Shown: positions 11,753-24,762, counted from the stretch's first letter. The stretch is DNA of 64,000 nt from Dillenia suffruticosa (GCA_033439265.1 JAVTVX010000020.1:17502001-17566000); one strand, 5' to 3'. The notes: a model not told the origin generated them from the sequence alone. A program made the numbers and translations.

Positions 11753-12011
11753 GCCCAACCCTAATTCCTTTTGGGATCTTATTATTTGGTTGAAAAGCAA
11801 AGCAACTATTACTATATCTGCGGGATACAGAATCTTTTATTTTCATCTCATTTTGGTAATAAAGCGTTGAATACTTGCTTTTAGAAACTCTGCTGTATTA
11901 ATAAATTTCTGTTGCTTTCCAAATAGGGAGATCACCTTTGAAGTTCTATATTTACCAATCTTGAATCCCATGCTGCAAGTTTCATCATTGCTGAGAGAGA
12001 GAGATCTTGCT
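11486..12011 (+). promoter_or_regulatory. Upstream region and putative 5' UTR of the HMA-domain gene
   Basis: Holds a GA microsatellite (11725-11752), common in plant 5' leaders, and leads into the start codon at 12012. No clear TATA box was assigned. The exact transcription start cannot be read from sequence. Confidence 0.3.
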
Positions 12012-13198
12012 ATGACCTCCGAGAAGAAGGTATTCTTCTAATTTTTGCCCACTCATGATAACGGTCCAGTTTTGATTTGATTGTTGCAATAAGGAATGCG
12101 CATAGCATCTCTACGCAACGCTCATTCGGTTGCATGCACATGGACTCTATATATATATATATATATTTTGTTACGGATATTTAGAATCATATTTAAATTA
12201 ATCTGTTTTGAATTTTTATGAAATTCTATTTAGGAAACGATTCTCCCAACACAATCTTTTCTGTTTCTAAGTTTTAAACCCGAAATTTGATTAAAAAGTC
12301 TAATACCCTATCCCATTAGGCTGAACATCTTCGTTGCACATGAACTATATTGATTTTTTTTTTTTATTACATAGAGATTTAAATTTAGAATTTTAATATG
12401 AAGGGAGAATGATTGTGATGATTAGATTGTCCCATCGGAAACGACTATATTGACAATTGCAACTTAGCTAAACACCCTCTTTCTTTGCAAGCCCATATTT
12501 ATGTTTGATTTTTTTTTTTTTTTTGAATACAAAGAGATACGGCCAAATGGAGGAAGATTCTTCCGCTTGAGTTGTAAACCGTCTTTATAGTTTTCTCCTT
12601 TTGCGCTTTAATAGAAGAAAAGATGCTTTGTTTTGTTGTTTCATGATTTGACTTGAATTTTTAATGATCTCAAATTAGCTATGTGTGCTCAAAGTGCGCG
12701 TACGCTGCAATTGCTATGGATGTTGGAAGAAGGTCAAAAGGGCATTGCAAAAAGTTGAAGGTAATTTCTGGTATATTTTAAATGCCTAAAGATCATGACC
12801 ATACTATGGTAACGGAGGGTTGAATGAAACCTTTTCTATGTTAAATCATGGAAATTTGAAAGTACGACTGTGTACTACAATTAATCATTTGATGCATTGA
12901 ACTCCTATTAGGTGTAAAATCACTTCAAATTGAGAGAGGGGAGGAAGAGGAAAGAAAGGTCTCAATAACTGGTGATCTAAACTACTCCTTACTTGTGAAA
13001 GCAATTGCCAAAGTCAAGAAAGAGGCAGAGTTCTGCTACTTCGGACCAATTCCTCAGGCTCAACCACCGCCATTGCCAAATCATGCTCAACCAGAAAACC
13101 CACCTCAAGTTCCTGCTCAAGTCCAATATCAGCCCGCGGGAGTAGCTCAACAGAGTTCTTCTACTTGGGTAAAGTTCCTTTTCCGATCTGCCAAATAA
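12012..13198 (+). CDS. Heavy-metal-associated (HMA) domain protein, plant HPP type
   Basis: Small predicted metal-binding protein with an HMA (ferredoxin-like, copper-chaperone type) fold. Three exons with GT-AG introns: 12012-12029 (MTSEKK), 12679-12760 and 12912-13198, in phase, giving 128 aa. A tiny first exon ending just before the HMA domain is typical of this plant family as I know it. The domain (about residues 7-70) reads LCVLKVRVRCNCYGCWKKVKRALQKVEGVKSL...KVSITGDLNYSLLVKAI. The expected CxxC is CYGC, preceded by one extra Cys (CNCYGC). The C-terminus is proline/glutamine-rich and has no CaaX box, so it is not an isoprenylated HIPP. Intron 1 contains a SINE. Alternative: a recently silenced copy; no coding lesion is visible. 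Confidence 0.75.
12147..12334 (-). mobile_element. tRNA-derived SINE, copy C, in intron 1 of the HMA gene
   Basis: The reverse complement shows a box A-like GATGTTCAGCCTAATGGG, TTTCGGGTTTAAAAC at the box B position, and the family block GTTGGGAGAATCGTTTCC, matching copy B. Imperfect flanking repeats TGCACATGGACT (12135-12146) and TGCACATGAACT (12335-12346). An AT microsatellite lies at the left end. Confidence 0.6.
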
Positions 13199-13285
13199 TG
13201 GGCCAAGCTGTGGTCCAATTTGACCATTGGGCCCAAAACAATGAGTGAGGAGAATACAGTTTATATAGCATTATGAATGATTAGA

Positions 13286-13378
13286 TTCCAAAGCGACAAA
13301 GCGACAGTTTGGTGGTCACAATGTTTCACCCTCAATCCTGAGATCTAGGGTTCAAATCCTTATATAACAAAAAAAAAA
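13286..13378 (+). mobile_element. Very short tRNA-like retroposon (SINE head with A tail)
   Basis: A 93-bp insertion with a strong box B (GGGTTCAAATCC, about 13348-13359), an A/B-spaced upstream segment (TTTGGTGGTCACAATG, about 13308) and an A-run. It is flanked by perfect 13-bp direct repeats ATGAATGATTAGA (13273-13285 and 13379-13391). It has no tRNA-unrelated body, unlike copies A-C. It sits 87 bp downstream of the HMA gene stop, perhaps in its 3' UTR. Confidence 0.65.
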
Positions 13379-13391
13379 ATGAATGATTAGA

Positions 13392-15030
13392 GTTTTACTT
13401 GGATTTTGGTTTTTCCTTAGTTTTCCAGTCTTTGTTGGCTTATTTATAAAGTCAAATATTTTTATTAGTATATGTTAAAAACTGTTACAGCGATAGAAAT
13501 AGAAGAATCGTATGTTTTGAACTGCCTAGAAAATAGTTTTTTTAAAAGTGATATTTGCCCGTATTTAGCAACTTTGTTGATGTAATTTATTGCATACAGT
13601 GTCTAAATAGAATAAAAGCTATTATATCGGCGATTATTAAAATCAAGAATTTCTAAAAGTTTTAATACGATCGAAATAGGGAGAGAAAAATGTGTAAGTC
13701 CAAAAACGCCATGGATCCTCGATGTATAAATATTGAAGGATTATGTATCTTATTCCTTCATACAAATACAACTCTTGGCGTACTAATTCAATTTCACCTA
13801 TCAACTAATTTAATTATAAAAGTTACAACCTTATAGATTTAATACAAGTTTGCACTCGGACTACACAATAAGTCAACAAATAAATTAATTAATTGATCTC
13901 GTGAGATGTGATGTTAGATCCTTTAATCAAGTTTTCAAATTGAATTATTCTAAATATCAATCGATATAATAACAAAAAAAATCAATAAATAAATCAAAAT
14001 TATTATTAAAATTCAAACTACTCTCTTAAAAAAATTACAAAATACATCTAAATATCATATTATATTTACTTGTATATTATCTACCATAACTCCAACAAAA
14101 ATAATTTTCGCAAATATCAAAATAATGAGAAAAAACATGTGTATTCCAACAATAATTATCAAGTGTATGGATTATTCAAAAGGCCATTTGAAGTAGCTTT
14201 ATCAATCATGTGTCAAAAATAAACAATCATTTCTATTAGCGAAAATCAAAATGATAAGTCTAGACCAACCCCGTGCAAGTGCCAAATGCCAAGTTTTCGA
14301 TTAATTGATATCAAGTCATATAGTTTAATATCAATATTATAAATTAATGAAAACACCAAATTTTTTTCTCCACTTGGGTTTTATTTTTTTTCTTTTAATG
14401 TTCCACTAAAGTACATAGTATACGAAGAACAGGGCATATCAATCAAATTTTCTATTGTTTCTTGAGTTCCATCTTATGAATGGCCGTGAGTATAATGGTA
14501 GAATATAGAATTTCTTAATCAAATCTCAAATTCAAAATTTAAAAATAAAAAAATATGTATCAAAGAGTTAATACTAAATTAGACTTAATAATTAATTAAA
14601 TCGAATTAATTATATTTTTAAAGAGCAATGATTAACTAAAAAAATCTCATAAAAAAGTCTGTTTCAAATTTGGTCTTGATATAATATTATAGGGACAAAA
14701 TGATTACATGAAAAGATTGACGTTCCAACACTTTTTTAAAGTTATTTTATAATCTTTAAATATGAGATCATTAAATTATTATTTAATTGCTATCAATTAT
14801 TATATTATCCCATTTTAAGAGAAATGATGGTCATTGATAACGAGCCCACTCTAGGTACAATTTGTACATTGATATATTTTACTAATAATACTCTACCCAA
14901 CATAATTTTTACTATAAATTTATTAACAACATATAATTCCACTCAAATAAGAAAATATTAAAATGAAATTAAACATATTTTATGATATCTCCAAGATATT
15001 ATTGAAATGAATTTATTTTATTCAAATAGA
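13392..15030. other. Very AT-rich intergenic DNA with SINE fragments
   Basis: Truncated sequences resembling SINE copies A-C occur at about 13890-13985 and 14478-14620 (shared TTAATCAA...AAATTC and final ATATCAATCGATATA words). No gene recognised. Confidence 0.4.
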
Positions 15031-15039
15031 TCAAATATA

Positions 15040-15600
15040 CAATTAATTAGATATACAGATGTTGGATATTTGTCTGATCTATATAAAACTCATTTTCAAA
15101 CGGATTTTGTATTTACATGTAGTGGCATTACCATCTTAGAGATTTATGAAACAAACAATGACTACTATACTATCGAATTATGTTGAGATATTAGCAATTC
15201 ATGAAATAAGGCGTAAATGTGTGTGGATCAAATCGATGATTAATCACATTCAAATATCATATGGTTTAATTAGTATCAAGACAACTCCTACAATATTATA
15301 TGAGGACAATGTTATATGCACGTCATAATTAAAGGGTGGAAATATTAAAAGTGACAAAACAAAGTATATATCTCTCAAATTTTCACAAATAATTTAAAAC
15401 AAAATTGAGATATTGATATTCAAAAATTTAATCTAGTAAAAATTCTGTAAATTTGTTCACAAAAATATTACCCATCACAATATTCTAGAAAATGATTTAT
15501 AAAATTAGGATGTGGCGTATTAAAAATATTATGTGATATTTTCATTAAAAGGAGTATAATATGAAGGATTTTAAGTATAAACATGTACTCTTTTTTCTTT
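15040..15600 (+). pseudogene. Ty1/copia RNase H remnant
   Basis: Translation gives DVGYLSDLYKTHFQTDFVFTC (about 15058-15120) and then, in the ORF at 15146-15328, KQTMTTILSNYVEILAIHEIRRKCVWIKSMINHIQ...TTPTILYEDN. This is the RNase H of a plant copia element (GYLSDPHKA...; YEDN holds a catalytic Asp region). It is followed by frame breaks. The downstream sequence carries a copia polypurine-tract/LTR junction, so this is the 3' half of a decayed element. Confidence 0.75.
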
Positions 15601-15682
15601 ATTAAGGTTTTTATCCCACTAGATTTTCCCTAATGAGATTTTAACAAAACATATTTCTTATATAATGGACATCCAATGAGAG

Positions 15683-16210
15683 TGTTATAAATTTTATGAA
15701 ATTTGAATAGATGTTTATATTCATTATGGATAAGAATGACCATTTGAATGGATGACCATATTTAAAAATAAACGTTGCCTTTTGGGTAACTTCTTTTTAA
15801 ATATTATGATAACTTTTGGCTTTTAGGATCATGAAGGACTATTAATTTTTGGTTTGTCACATTAATGAAAATGTCTTTTTTTTTTTTTGGTATCTTAGCT
15901 AGGCCACTGTTCAGTATTTAAAGTTTTGTCCTGACTATTCTGAACCGATCACTGTAGGGCCCGCTTTGCCAGGGCGGATCTCTCAATATTAGTTTTTTCT
16001 GCTTTTACCTCGAATCAAACCCCAGAAGTGGTGGAATGGCAAAACTCCCTTGGCCAGTTGCACCAACCAATGTTGGTATTAATGAAAATGTCTATTCGTA
16101 CTTTCTCTAAGTGCTTATAAATAAACCCTTGTAAGCTCATTTGTGTTTTAAAAAGAGAAATGAAATTTTATTCTCTCTAGTCTCTCTATACACATTATGC
16201 TTAAGTTTTC
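15683..16210 (+). repeat. 3' LTR remnant of the copia element, interrupted by a SINE
   Basis: The RNase H remnant leads through a conserved copia 3' segment (CCCACTAGATTTTCC, TATAATGGACATCC) into TGTTATAAATTTTATG, the expected LTR start. A TATA-like TTATAAATAAACCC lies near 16117. The right boundary is uncertain. Confidence 0.5.
15877..16077 (-). mobile_element. tRNA-derived SINE inserted in a copia LTR
   Basis: The reverse complement shows GGTTGGTGCAACTGGCC (box A region), GGGTTTGATTCGAGG (box B) and a terminal A-run (the T-run at 15877-15888). It is flanked by perfect 16-bp direct repeats ATTAATGAAAATGTCT at 15861-15876 and 16078-16093. Its body differs from SINE copies A-C, so it is a second SINE family. 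Confidence 0.85.
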
Positions 16211-16645
16211 TTTTGAATTAGATTTTTGTTTTGTATTATTTCAATTTCTAGTTTGAGCATATCAAATTTTGGACTTCAAAATCAAAGTTTTATAATATAT
16301 TTAAATTAAATGGCAAACCATTAAAGTTTATTATGCAAAGAAAAACATAGTTTGGCCAGAAAAAACCAATATAAAGAGTAATGATGAATTCTATTATTAC
16401 ATATTATACAAAAAATTCTCATATTTACTTTTCAATTATTAATTATTAACAAAACGTGCTATATAAATCAATTTTATTATTAATATTTTTTATATACGTA
16501 TTATTTTGCAAAAATTATCTAATTTGATATACTTTGATATAGACATGAAACATCCGGGACTTCCTTGTACTGGCGTCTCACCCGAAAAAGATCACCCTCG
16601 AACTTTCTCACCCCACATTTCCTTGTGACATCATCCTCCTTCTCC
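16211..16645. other. AT-rich DNA ending in the distal promoter flank of the sHSP pseudogene
   Basis: Mostly AT-rich. The last ~90 bp (16555-16645) become C-rich and, once the gypsy insertion is discounted, would lie directly upstream of the heat-shock element at 27196. It is therefore inferred to be the original distal promoter of the small heat-shock gene. Confidence 0.4.
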
Positions 16646-16650
16646 TATGG

Positions 16651-16810
16651 TGTAGCACCTAGAAACTGTGACAAAAAAAAAAAAAAGAAAAGAGATGAAC
16701 AATCAATAACCAGACTCTCTCATCTCTTCTCCTTACACACTCTCTGCCACACTCATTTCACTTTACCAATTCTTCACATTCTCGAAAATTCCAAACCCCC
16801 AATCTTCTCA

Positions 16811-16842
<32 letters not shown>

Positions 16843-19293
16843 CTTTAATTCTCAAATCTGGAGAATCCTCCAGCTTCTAAATCATAGCCCTATGAAACCC
16901 CAGGGAAGATTCAAATCGTAACCCTCTCACGCGGAAGCTCAGAGAAAAAGGAAAGATTGCAAGAGATGGGTTCATCGGAAAAGATGTGAACAATTTCTGT
17001 GTCTTGTCAGTGTGAAGAAGAAGGCGGTTCCAGAAGTGGATGTTCTGAAAAATGCAGTCGAGATTTGTCATTTTGCTGATCTATTGAGCAAACGACGATG
17101 CTTAATGTTCGACGGTGCTGATAACAACTCAACCGTATTGGACTACAGGTTGTTCTATTTATTTAAAATGACTTTCTAAAAAAAAGGGAACTTTTATTTG
17201 ATTTATATATTTTAATTGCAGAATAAATTTATGAAAAATATCTACCTGTCAACAGGAAAAGTAAAGACGAATTTGGGATACTTACATCACTTGTTTGAAA
17301 TTTGACCAAAAATTGTCCTACAAGCGTATTTTAAATTTTCAATGCGTGTCTGAATTACAAAATTAGATACTTTAATATGTAATTTTACACACACCACATG
17401 TTATGTTTCCTTTTTATATTTCCTTTGATCATTTTGGTCAGCATTGGAGTCCGTGCATACTTAAGCAAGAGATGTATGAAAAGCATTTAAAACTTGCTAC
17501 ATTTTACCCGTTCAAGTTTAGCTTGTCCACAATAAATGTTAAGATGAATGGTTAAGATGAATGGTGTCGAATTGCAGAATGTTTCATGCTTACAACTACA
17601 CAAATGTAGGTTATGAGTTTAGAACTATAATATTCATAAATTTAGAAACTTTTATATGATTTGAATATGGTTGGGACATAAACATAAAATTTGTATTTTT
17701 ATGTCTAGCCATTAAGTAAAAATTGGAATTTTCATGATCCGAGAAGTGTAGATCAAGATACGGTCATTTTTCTATAACATGTTGTGTCAGAAATTGTTGG
17801 GAAGTTAGGAATTTGAGATATATTGAGAAGAACCAATTTGCTCTAGTATTGTTATGTAATTTAATGACTAAATTATGACCAATAAATTAGGTTAAGGTAT
17901 TGAAAGAGTTAAAGGAGGAAAAGTTCTCATTTAGTTAGGAAATTTGTGAGTGCTTACCCTCTCAAAATGTGAGTGGATAGTTCATTATAATTTTAAATGA
18001 GTAAATTATTTAAAATTATTTATAAATGATTTTGAATGATTTTTATATGATTTATATGAATTGTTTTGTGATGTTGGGATGTCTGAAATGAAAATTTAAA
18101 TTGCGAATGCATCTATTGAGTTTATAAATGAATGTGTGCCATATATTGTGAAATATTTAAATTATAAATATTATGGTGCGATTTAAAAATTTTTTTGTTG
18201 AAATTTTGGCACATAAATTGTAAATTGGATATTTACGAATGAAACGGTACATGGGATTAATGACTATAGTCATTTCCCCCGAGGAGCGATCTGACGGGGT
18301 GACGTGGTTGAGGGTTGGATTAGATGAACGGGGGAGACAGAAATGACTCCTTTTGCTGTATGTCGAGCTATATCTGGATGCACCCCAGTGAGATACGATT
18401 TAATACCAAGGAAGGGAGTTTTGGTATTTTAAGATATATGAAATGAAAACCCCTTGGTGGGCTTTCGTCCTGATTCGACCAAATCTAGTACGGGAATATT
18501 TTCATAGAAAGACTCCATGATTTTCAGAAAATATGAATTAAATGGATACACATTTGTTAAATTATTCTGATTTATTGAAATCATTTTCTTATATATATAA
18601 TGTTGTTTATGAGTTATGTTTTGACCTCCCCACCTTTACCCCTCATTTATTATCACAACACCATTGCACTCCACTCACTGAATATTTCCAATACTTACCC
18701 CTCTCTCACATTTTTCAGAGGAAACTTAGGTGAGAGACATCGATTTAAAACCAGTGGAAGACATTATTTTGCTGAAATTATATAGGTATTGCAGGTGTAT
18801 GTTTTTTTTTTGGATTAATGTAGTATAACCCATGGAAGGAAACAATTGTAATATTTTTTTGATTTAGATTTGATTGATACTTGTCATATCTCTTGGGGCA
18901 AGTATTGATAGAATCCATGCTTAGTTGTTGTAGAACTTGTTTCATTTTGTTTAAAACTTTATTTTTAAAAGTTTTATTGTTTATTGGAACATTTAGACTT
19001 TACTTGTGAACTTTGAGATATTTGGAGTTTGAGAAAATTTTATTAATATTTTTTTGATCGGCCGAGATGACCTTATGCATGTATTTGATTTTGATTGGCT
19101 GGGATGGCCTCTTGCATGTATGTTGTGATAAAATGGACTGTGATGGTCCTTTGTATGCTGTTGAGTTGTTTTGAAAATAAATTGAATATATGGAATGCCT
19201 TGCGTTGTCTCGATATATGGGAAGATGCTGTCCGTATGCCGAGATAATACGACATTTGTTGCGTACTCGAATTGAGGGTCGGGATGTGATAAC
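16651..19293 (+). repeat. 5' LTR of the gypsy element
   Basis: About 2.64 kb, starting TGTAGCACC. It aligns along its length with 24543-27182. It contains an A-run, a CT tract (16809-16842) and transcribed-like sequence. The right border (about 19293) is set by the primer-binding site and by alignment; the terminal CA is mutated here. Short ORFs inside are not genes. Confidence 0.9.
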
Positions 19294-19552
19294 TTTATTG
19301 GTATCAGAGACCGATTTGATTTTTTTAAATATTTGAAGATTTGAAATATCACTAAATGTCGCCAATGATTTTTCAAAAATTTTAAGAACAGTTTTCTTTT
19401 GAAAATTCAGATTTTAAGAATATTTTTCAAAGAATATACAAAAACCTTCCATGAATTCTTAGGGAATTAGGGATATCCTTTTTAGGGGGTTAAGTTATTA
19501 GTATTTCTCTTAACCATATTTGCTAAACATAGATTTTTCCTTATAGATAACC

Positions 19553-22500
19553 ATGCCTCCATGTTAAAGGACGAGAAATGTAAATGAAATTCCTCCTCAA
19601 GAGCACGAGAATGAGTCGTCCTCACATGCTCTACCTCCGTCAGTATCTACACACTTGGTTCCTTCCACCAAGATTCCTGTTTCTCTAATTGCCGCTCTTC
19701 AGCAAGTAATAGAGTGGTGAAACACTTTCGGAGCACAGTACCAAGCTTCGCCTCAGACTTTTGTTCCTCCACCATCTCCTTCTTCAATGTCGGCTGCTAC
19801 ACCCAGTACTCCAGTAGCACCTCCTCCTCCGGTTGCTGCACTAATCACCCGCCCCACAGTTGAGTTGTCCAAGCTAATCAAAGAGCCGAGGCAACTCGGG
19901 TGTAAGACTTTCTCGGGATCTGGTGATCCTACGGAGATTAAGAAGTGGATTAAGAGAGTCTGACAAGCTATGACGGACATTGGAATTGATGATAGACTGA
20001 AACTCACAGTGGCTGTGAGATTGTTGATGACGATGCCAACACTTGGTGGAAAGGTGTGCAAGAAAGGGCAACCGCATCTTTTACATGGGACGATTTCCTT
20101 AGGGAATTCAATGAAAGGTTCTATACCCGATTTGATCGGGACTTGAAGAGAAGGGAGTACCTTTGACTTTGCCAAGAAAATATGTCCGTAGCGGAATATG
20201 AGGCGAAATTTAGAAACCTATCCTCTTTGTACCGGAGTTAATAACCTCCGAGGTGTACAGGCACTTCAAGTTTGAGGACGGTTTGAATTTAAACATTCGG
20301 GAGAGGATGTCGATTACAGATGAGCACACGTATCAGAATGTATTGTGATTGGCCTTAAGGGCCGACCAAATGATGCTTGAAAGAGGCAATGTGAGGGATC
20401 ATTGTGGAAAGAACAGATCCGACGGGTTTACATCGGGCCAAGGTTATAAGAAAAGTAGGACTACAAGTTTTTATAGTGACAGATCCGTTTCAAGATTGAT
20501 TGGCTCTCCTCAAGGCCAACCATTTTTTAAACCAAATGCTCCTAACAGAAATGTTGGATCGGGAGCAAGACTGCAGGAGAGTGGAGTAGAACCTTACCCT
20601 ACTTGTAAGGGGCATCATATGGGTCCATGCAGGGGATCCAAATGATGTTATCATCGCGTGAAGGAGGGTCACCTCCGATACGCTTGCCCAGAGTTAAATG
20701 CAGAAGGGCAAGAAAGTTGTCAAGTTTGGGGACCTCATAGTGGTTCCAAGAGAGACCCAGCTACTATTTTGACACCTTCCACCAATGCTACTCCTAGGAC
20801 CGGCAAGGGAAGTAATACCGTAGCCGCCCCCACTTAGCGTACGCAGCCTAGATCTCAGGCCAGAATCTATACTATGACCAATGAAGAAGCCAAGTCAATC
20901 CAGACGTGGTTACAGGTAAACCACTTTCAAACTTGAACTAACAATTTAAAATGTGATATAGATGGTTTGTTATTATGATTTGAGAAATAATGATGATGTG
21001 ATTTTGTTTAAGATTGTTAGGTAGATATATGAAGTTTTATGATTTTGTAGAATGATGAGATGTCATAGGATGTCATATATATGAATTGTGAAATTTGTAG
21101 ATTGACTACTGATTTCCTTATGGTCTATGCTGATTCGTACAATGGAAATCTTTGGTGTTGATGCTCATGTGCTCATAGATACTGGATCTAATAATTCATT
21201 TGTGAGTTCGGGATTTGCTAGCATTCTGATAGGCCTTTAGTTCCACTTATTGAAAAATTGTTGGTTATTACACCTTTGGGGGCGCACTTGATTAGAGATA
21301 CAGTGTATAAGGATTGTGAGGTGAAAATTAGTGAGGTAACTCTCAAAGCAGACTTGATTCTGTTAGAGATAAGAGATTTTGACGCCATTCTAGACATGGA
21401 TTGGCTATATCTTCAAAGAGCTTCAGTGAACCGCTTCACTAAAAAAATGGAATTATGTAGGCCAGGGCATCCTCAACTTGTATTCACCGGTGAACAACGA
21501 GTCTTGCCGAGCTGTATAATTTCAGCTCTTGAAGCACGGAAATTAGTGCATAAAGGATGCAAAGCTTATTTAGCTCACATTGTTGACACCATTGTGGGAA
21601 GTCTCAATTTGAATGATGTTTCCGTGGTGAATGAATTTTCGGATATTTTTTCGAAAGAGTTGCCTGGGTTGTCACCGGTCCGAGAGTTCGATTTCACCAT
21701 AGATCTGACTTCTGGCACTATACCAATTTCTATTCCTCCTTATCGTATGGCGCCCGCAGAATTGAAAGAGTTGAAGGTTCAACTCCAAGAGTTGTTGGAC
21801 AAAGGGTTCATCAGGACGGGTACATCGTCTTGGGGTGCTTCAGTTTTATTTGTGAAGAAAAAGGATGGAAACCTTCGCTTATGTACTGACTACCGATAAC
21901 TCAATAAGGTAACAATCAAGAATAAGTATCCTATTATGAGGATTGATGATTTGTTCGATCAACTCCAAGGTGTAAGCGTCATTTCGAAGATCGATTTGAG
22001 GTCCGGTTATCATCAGTTGAAGATAAAGGATGATGATGTTTACAAGATTGCATTTAGGACGCAGTACAGACACTACGAATTTTTAGTAATGCCCTTTGAG
22101 TTAACGAATGCTTCGACAGTTTTCTTGGACCTTATGAATCGAGTCTTCCATCCCTACCTTGACAAGTTTGTCATAATCTTCATTGATGATATCTTGGTGT
22201 ATTCCAAGAGCGATGAAGAGCATTCTGAACATTTTCGAATCATCCTGCAAACTCTTATGGAGAAGAAATTATATGCCAAATTCTCCAAATGTGAGTTCTG
22301 GCTTAGGAAAATTGGGTTTTTGGGACATGTTGTATCTAAGGATGAGATTTTTATGGATCCAACAAAAGTGGAAGCTATTATGAAGTGGGAACAGCCTAAG
22401 AATGTCATCGAAGTGAGAAGTTTTCTCGAATTGACTGGTTATTATCGGATATTAGTAAAAAGGTTTTCGAAGATAGCAGATCCAATGACTAATTTGACTC

Positions 22501-24440
22501 AGAAGGGAGTTAAATTTGAATGGAGTGACAAAAGCGAGCAGAGTTTCCAAGAACTTAAAAGAAGATTGACTTCAGCTCCTAGCGGCGGTGGTGATTTCGT
22601 TGTGTACAGTGACGCTAGCAAACAAAGATTAGGGTGTGTGTTGATGCAAGACGATAGAGTGATTGCTTATACCTCTCGCCAACTAAAGAAGCATGAAGTG
22701 AATTATCTTACTCATAACTTGGAGTTGGCTACCATTATTTTTGCCTTAAAGATTTGGTGGCATTACCTATATGGGGTTACCTGCAAGATTTACACCGACC
22801 ACAAGAGTCTCAAGTACTTACTCACTTAAAAAGAGCTCAATTTGAGGTAACAAAGGTGATTGAAACTGATCAAAAACTATGATCTGGTAATTGATTATCA
22901 CCCAGGAAAAGCGAATGTAGTTGCGGATACCTTAAACCGCAAATCTTTATCTTCGGCATCCCAAGGGTGTTCTTACCTCCCTTGTCTAGTTGGATTTCGA
23001 GCACTTGGAGTCGAATTGGCTAATGACGACCATGGTGCATTATTAGCCAAGTTTGTGGTAAGGCATACTTTGATAGATCGCATTCGGGAGCTTTAGGCTA
23101 CCGATGATGAGTTGAAGGGCATAATAGAAAAGATCCAGAAAAGGGAAGGTAGTGAATTCTAGATCTGGAAAGATTGACTTGTAACTTATGAGAGACGCAT
23201 ATGTGTTCCAAAGAATAAAGATCTTAGGAAAACCATACTTGAAGAGACATATTTCTCGGCCTATGTTATGCATCCAGAGAATACCAAAATATACCGAACC
23301 ATCAAGAAATCATATTGGTGGTCCGGATTGAAGAGAGAGATAGCTGACTTTGTTGTTAGATGTCTAGTATGCCAACAAGTCAAATTTGAACACCAGAGGT
23401 CAGCCAGTGTCCTCCAACCACTGTCGATTCTCGAATGGAAGTGAGAACATATTACTATAGATTTCGTTGTGGGATTACCATGTACTTCAAGATGTCACGA
23501 TGTTATTTGGGTGATTATGGACCGTCTCACCAAGTCGGTTCACTTCTTACCGATTCAGAACACCTATTTCTTTGAAAGATTGACCAAATTATACATTGAT
23601 GAGATCGTGAGGCTTCATGGAATTTCGATATCCATTGTATCGGACCATGATCATCGATTTATTTCTAGATTTTGACCAAAGCTGTAAGAGTCCTTAGGGG
23701 CTAAACTTAAATTCAGTACTGTTTTCCATCCTCAGACTGATGGATAATCCAAGCGCATAATTCAAATATTGGAAGACATCCTTAGAGTATGTGTTATGGA
23801 TTTTCAAGACAGTTGGGATAGACATCTTCCGTTGGTTGAATTTGCTTATAATAATAGCTTTCAGCTACCATAGGGATGTCTCCCTATGAAACTCTTTACG
23901 AAAGAAAGTGTCGGACTCCATTGTGTTGGGACGAGGTTGGAGAGAGAAACATTGAAAGTGTAGAATTGATCGAGACCACCAAAGAAAAGGTGAAATTGAT
24001 TCGAGAAAGAATGAAGGCGGTTCAAGATCGACAAAAGAGCTATGCCGATAAGAAGAGAAGACCTTTGAAATTTGAAGTAGGGGATAGGGTATTTTTGAAA
24101 CTCTCCTATTGGAAGGGTATTATCCGATTTAAAAAACGAGAAAAGTTAAACATTCAATATATCAGACCATTCAAAATCATTGAAAAAATAGAGAAAGTGG
24201 AATATCAGCTAGAATTACCATCGGAGTTACAAAGAATCCATGATGTATTTCACGTTTCAATATTGAAGAAATATTTATCGGATCATTCGCACGTATTGGA
24301 AGCACCTCCGGTAGAATTGAATGAAAATTTGAGTTTCAAAGTACAACCGATGAAAATCATTGATCGATAGATCAAGCAGTTGAGGAGTAAACAAATCCCC
24401 ATGGTTAAAGTATTGTGGAGGAGTAATCAAGTGGAAGAGG
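19553..24440 (+). pseudogene. Gypsy gag-pol, degenerate
   Basis: Polyprotein order gag, protease, RT, RNase H, integrase, interrupted by stops and frame changes. Gag begins at ATG 19553 with a stop at codon 5; a degenerate zinc knuckle (CYHRVKEGHLRYAC, about 20644-20690) has Arg for the second Cys. Protease keeps DTGS (21178-21189). RT runs across 21640-22560 with a stop near 21897 and keeps FIDD (about 22179-22190). RNase H follows ([15 protein letters not shown] ... [10 protein letters not shown]). Integrase shows a damaged zinc finger region, then HVFHVSIL-like sequence (DVFHVSILKKYL, about 24240-24280) and the GPF/KVLWR tail. Each surviving ORF is a piece of this single polyprotein. Confidence 0.9.
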
Positions 24441-24542
24441 AAACATGAGAAACCGAATAATTAATGCGAAAACAACAACTTTTTGATGTATAATTTTCTT
24501 TTAAATTTCGAGAGTGAAATTTCTTTTTAAGGGGTTAAGTGT

Positions 24543-24710
24543 TGTAGTACCGAGAAATTGTGACCAAGAAAAAGAAAAAAAAAAGAAAAGAGATGAAAAG
24601 TCAACAACCCACTAACTCTCTCTCCTCTCTTCTCCTCATACACCCTCTGCCACACTCATTTCAGTTTACTAATTCTTCACATTCCCGAAAATCTCAAACC
24701 CCCAATCTTT

Positions 24711-24762
<52 letters not shown>

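Noticed and set aside
18993..19376. Two overlapping minus-strand ORFs of 121-127 aa
   Set aside because: They lie across the gypsy LTR end and primer-binding site; no domain and absent as ORFs in the 3' LTR.
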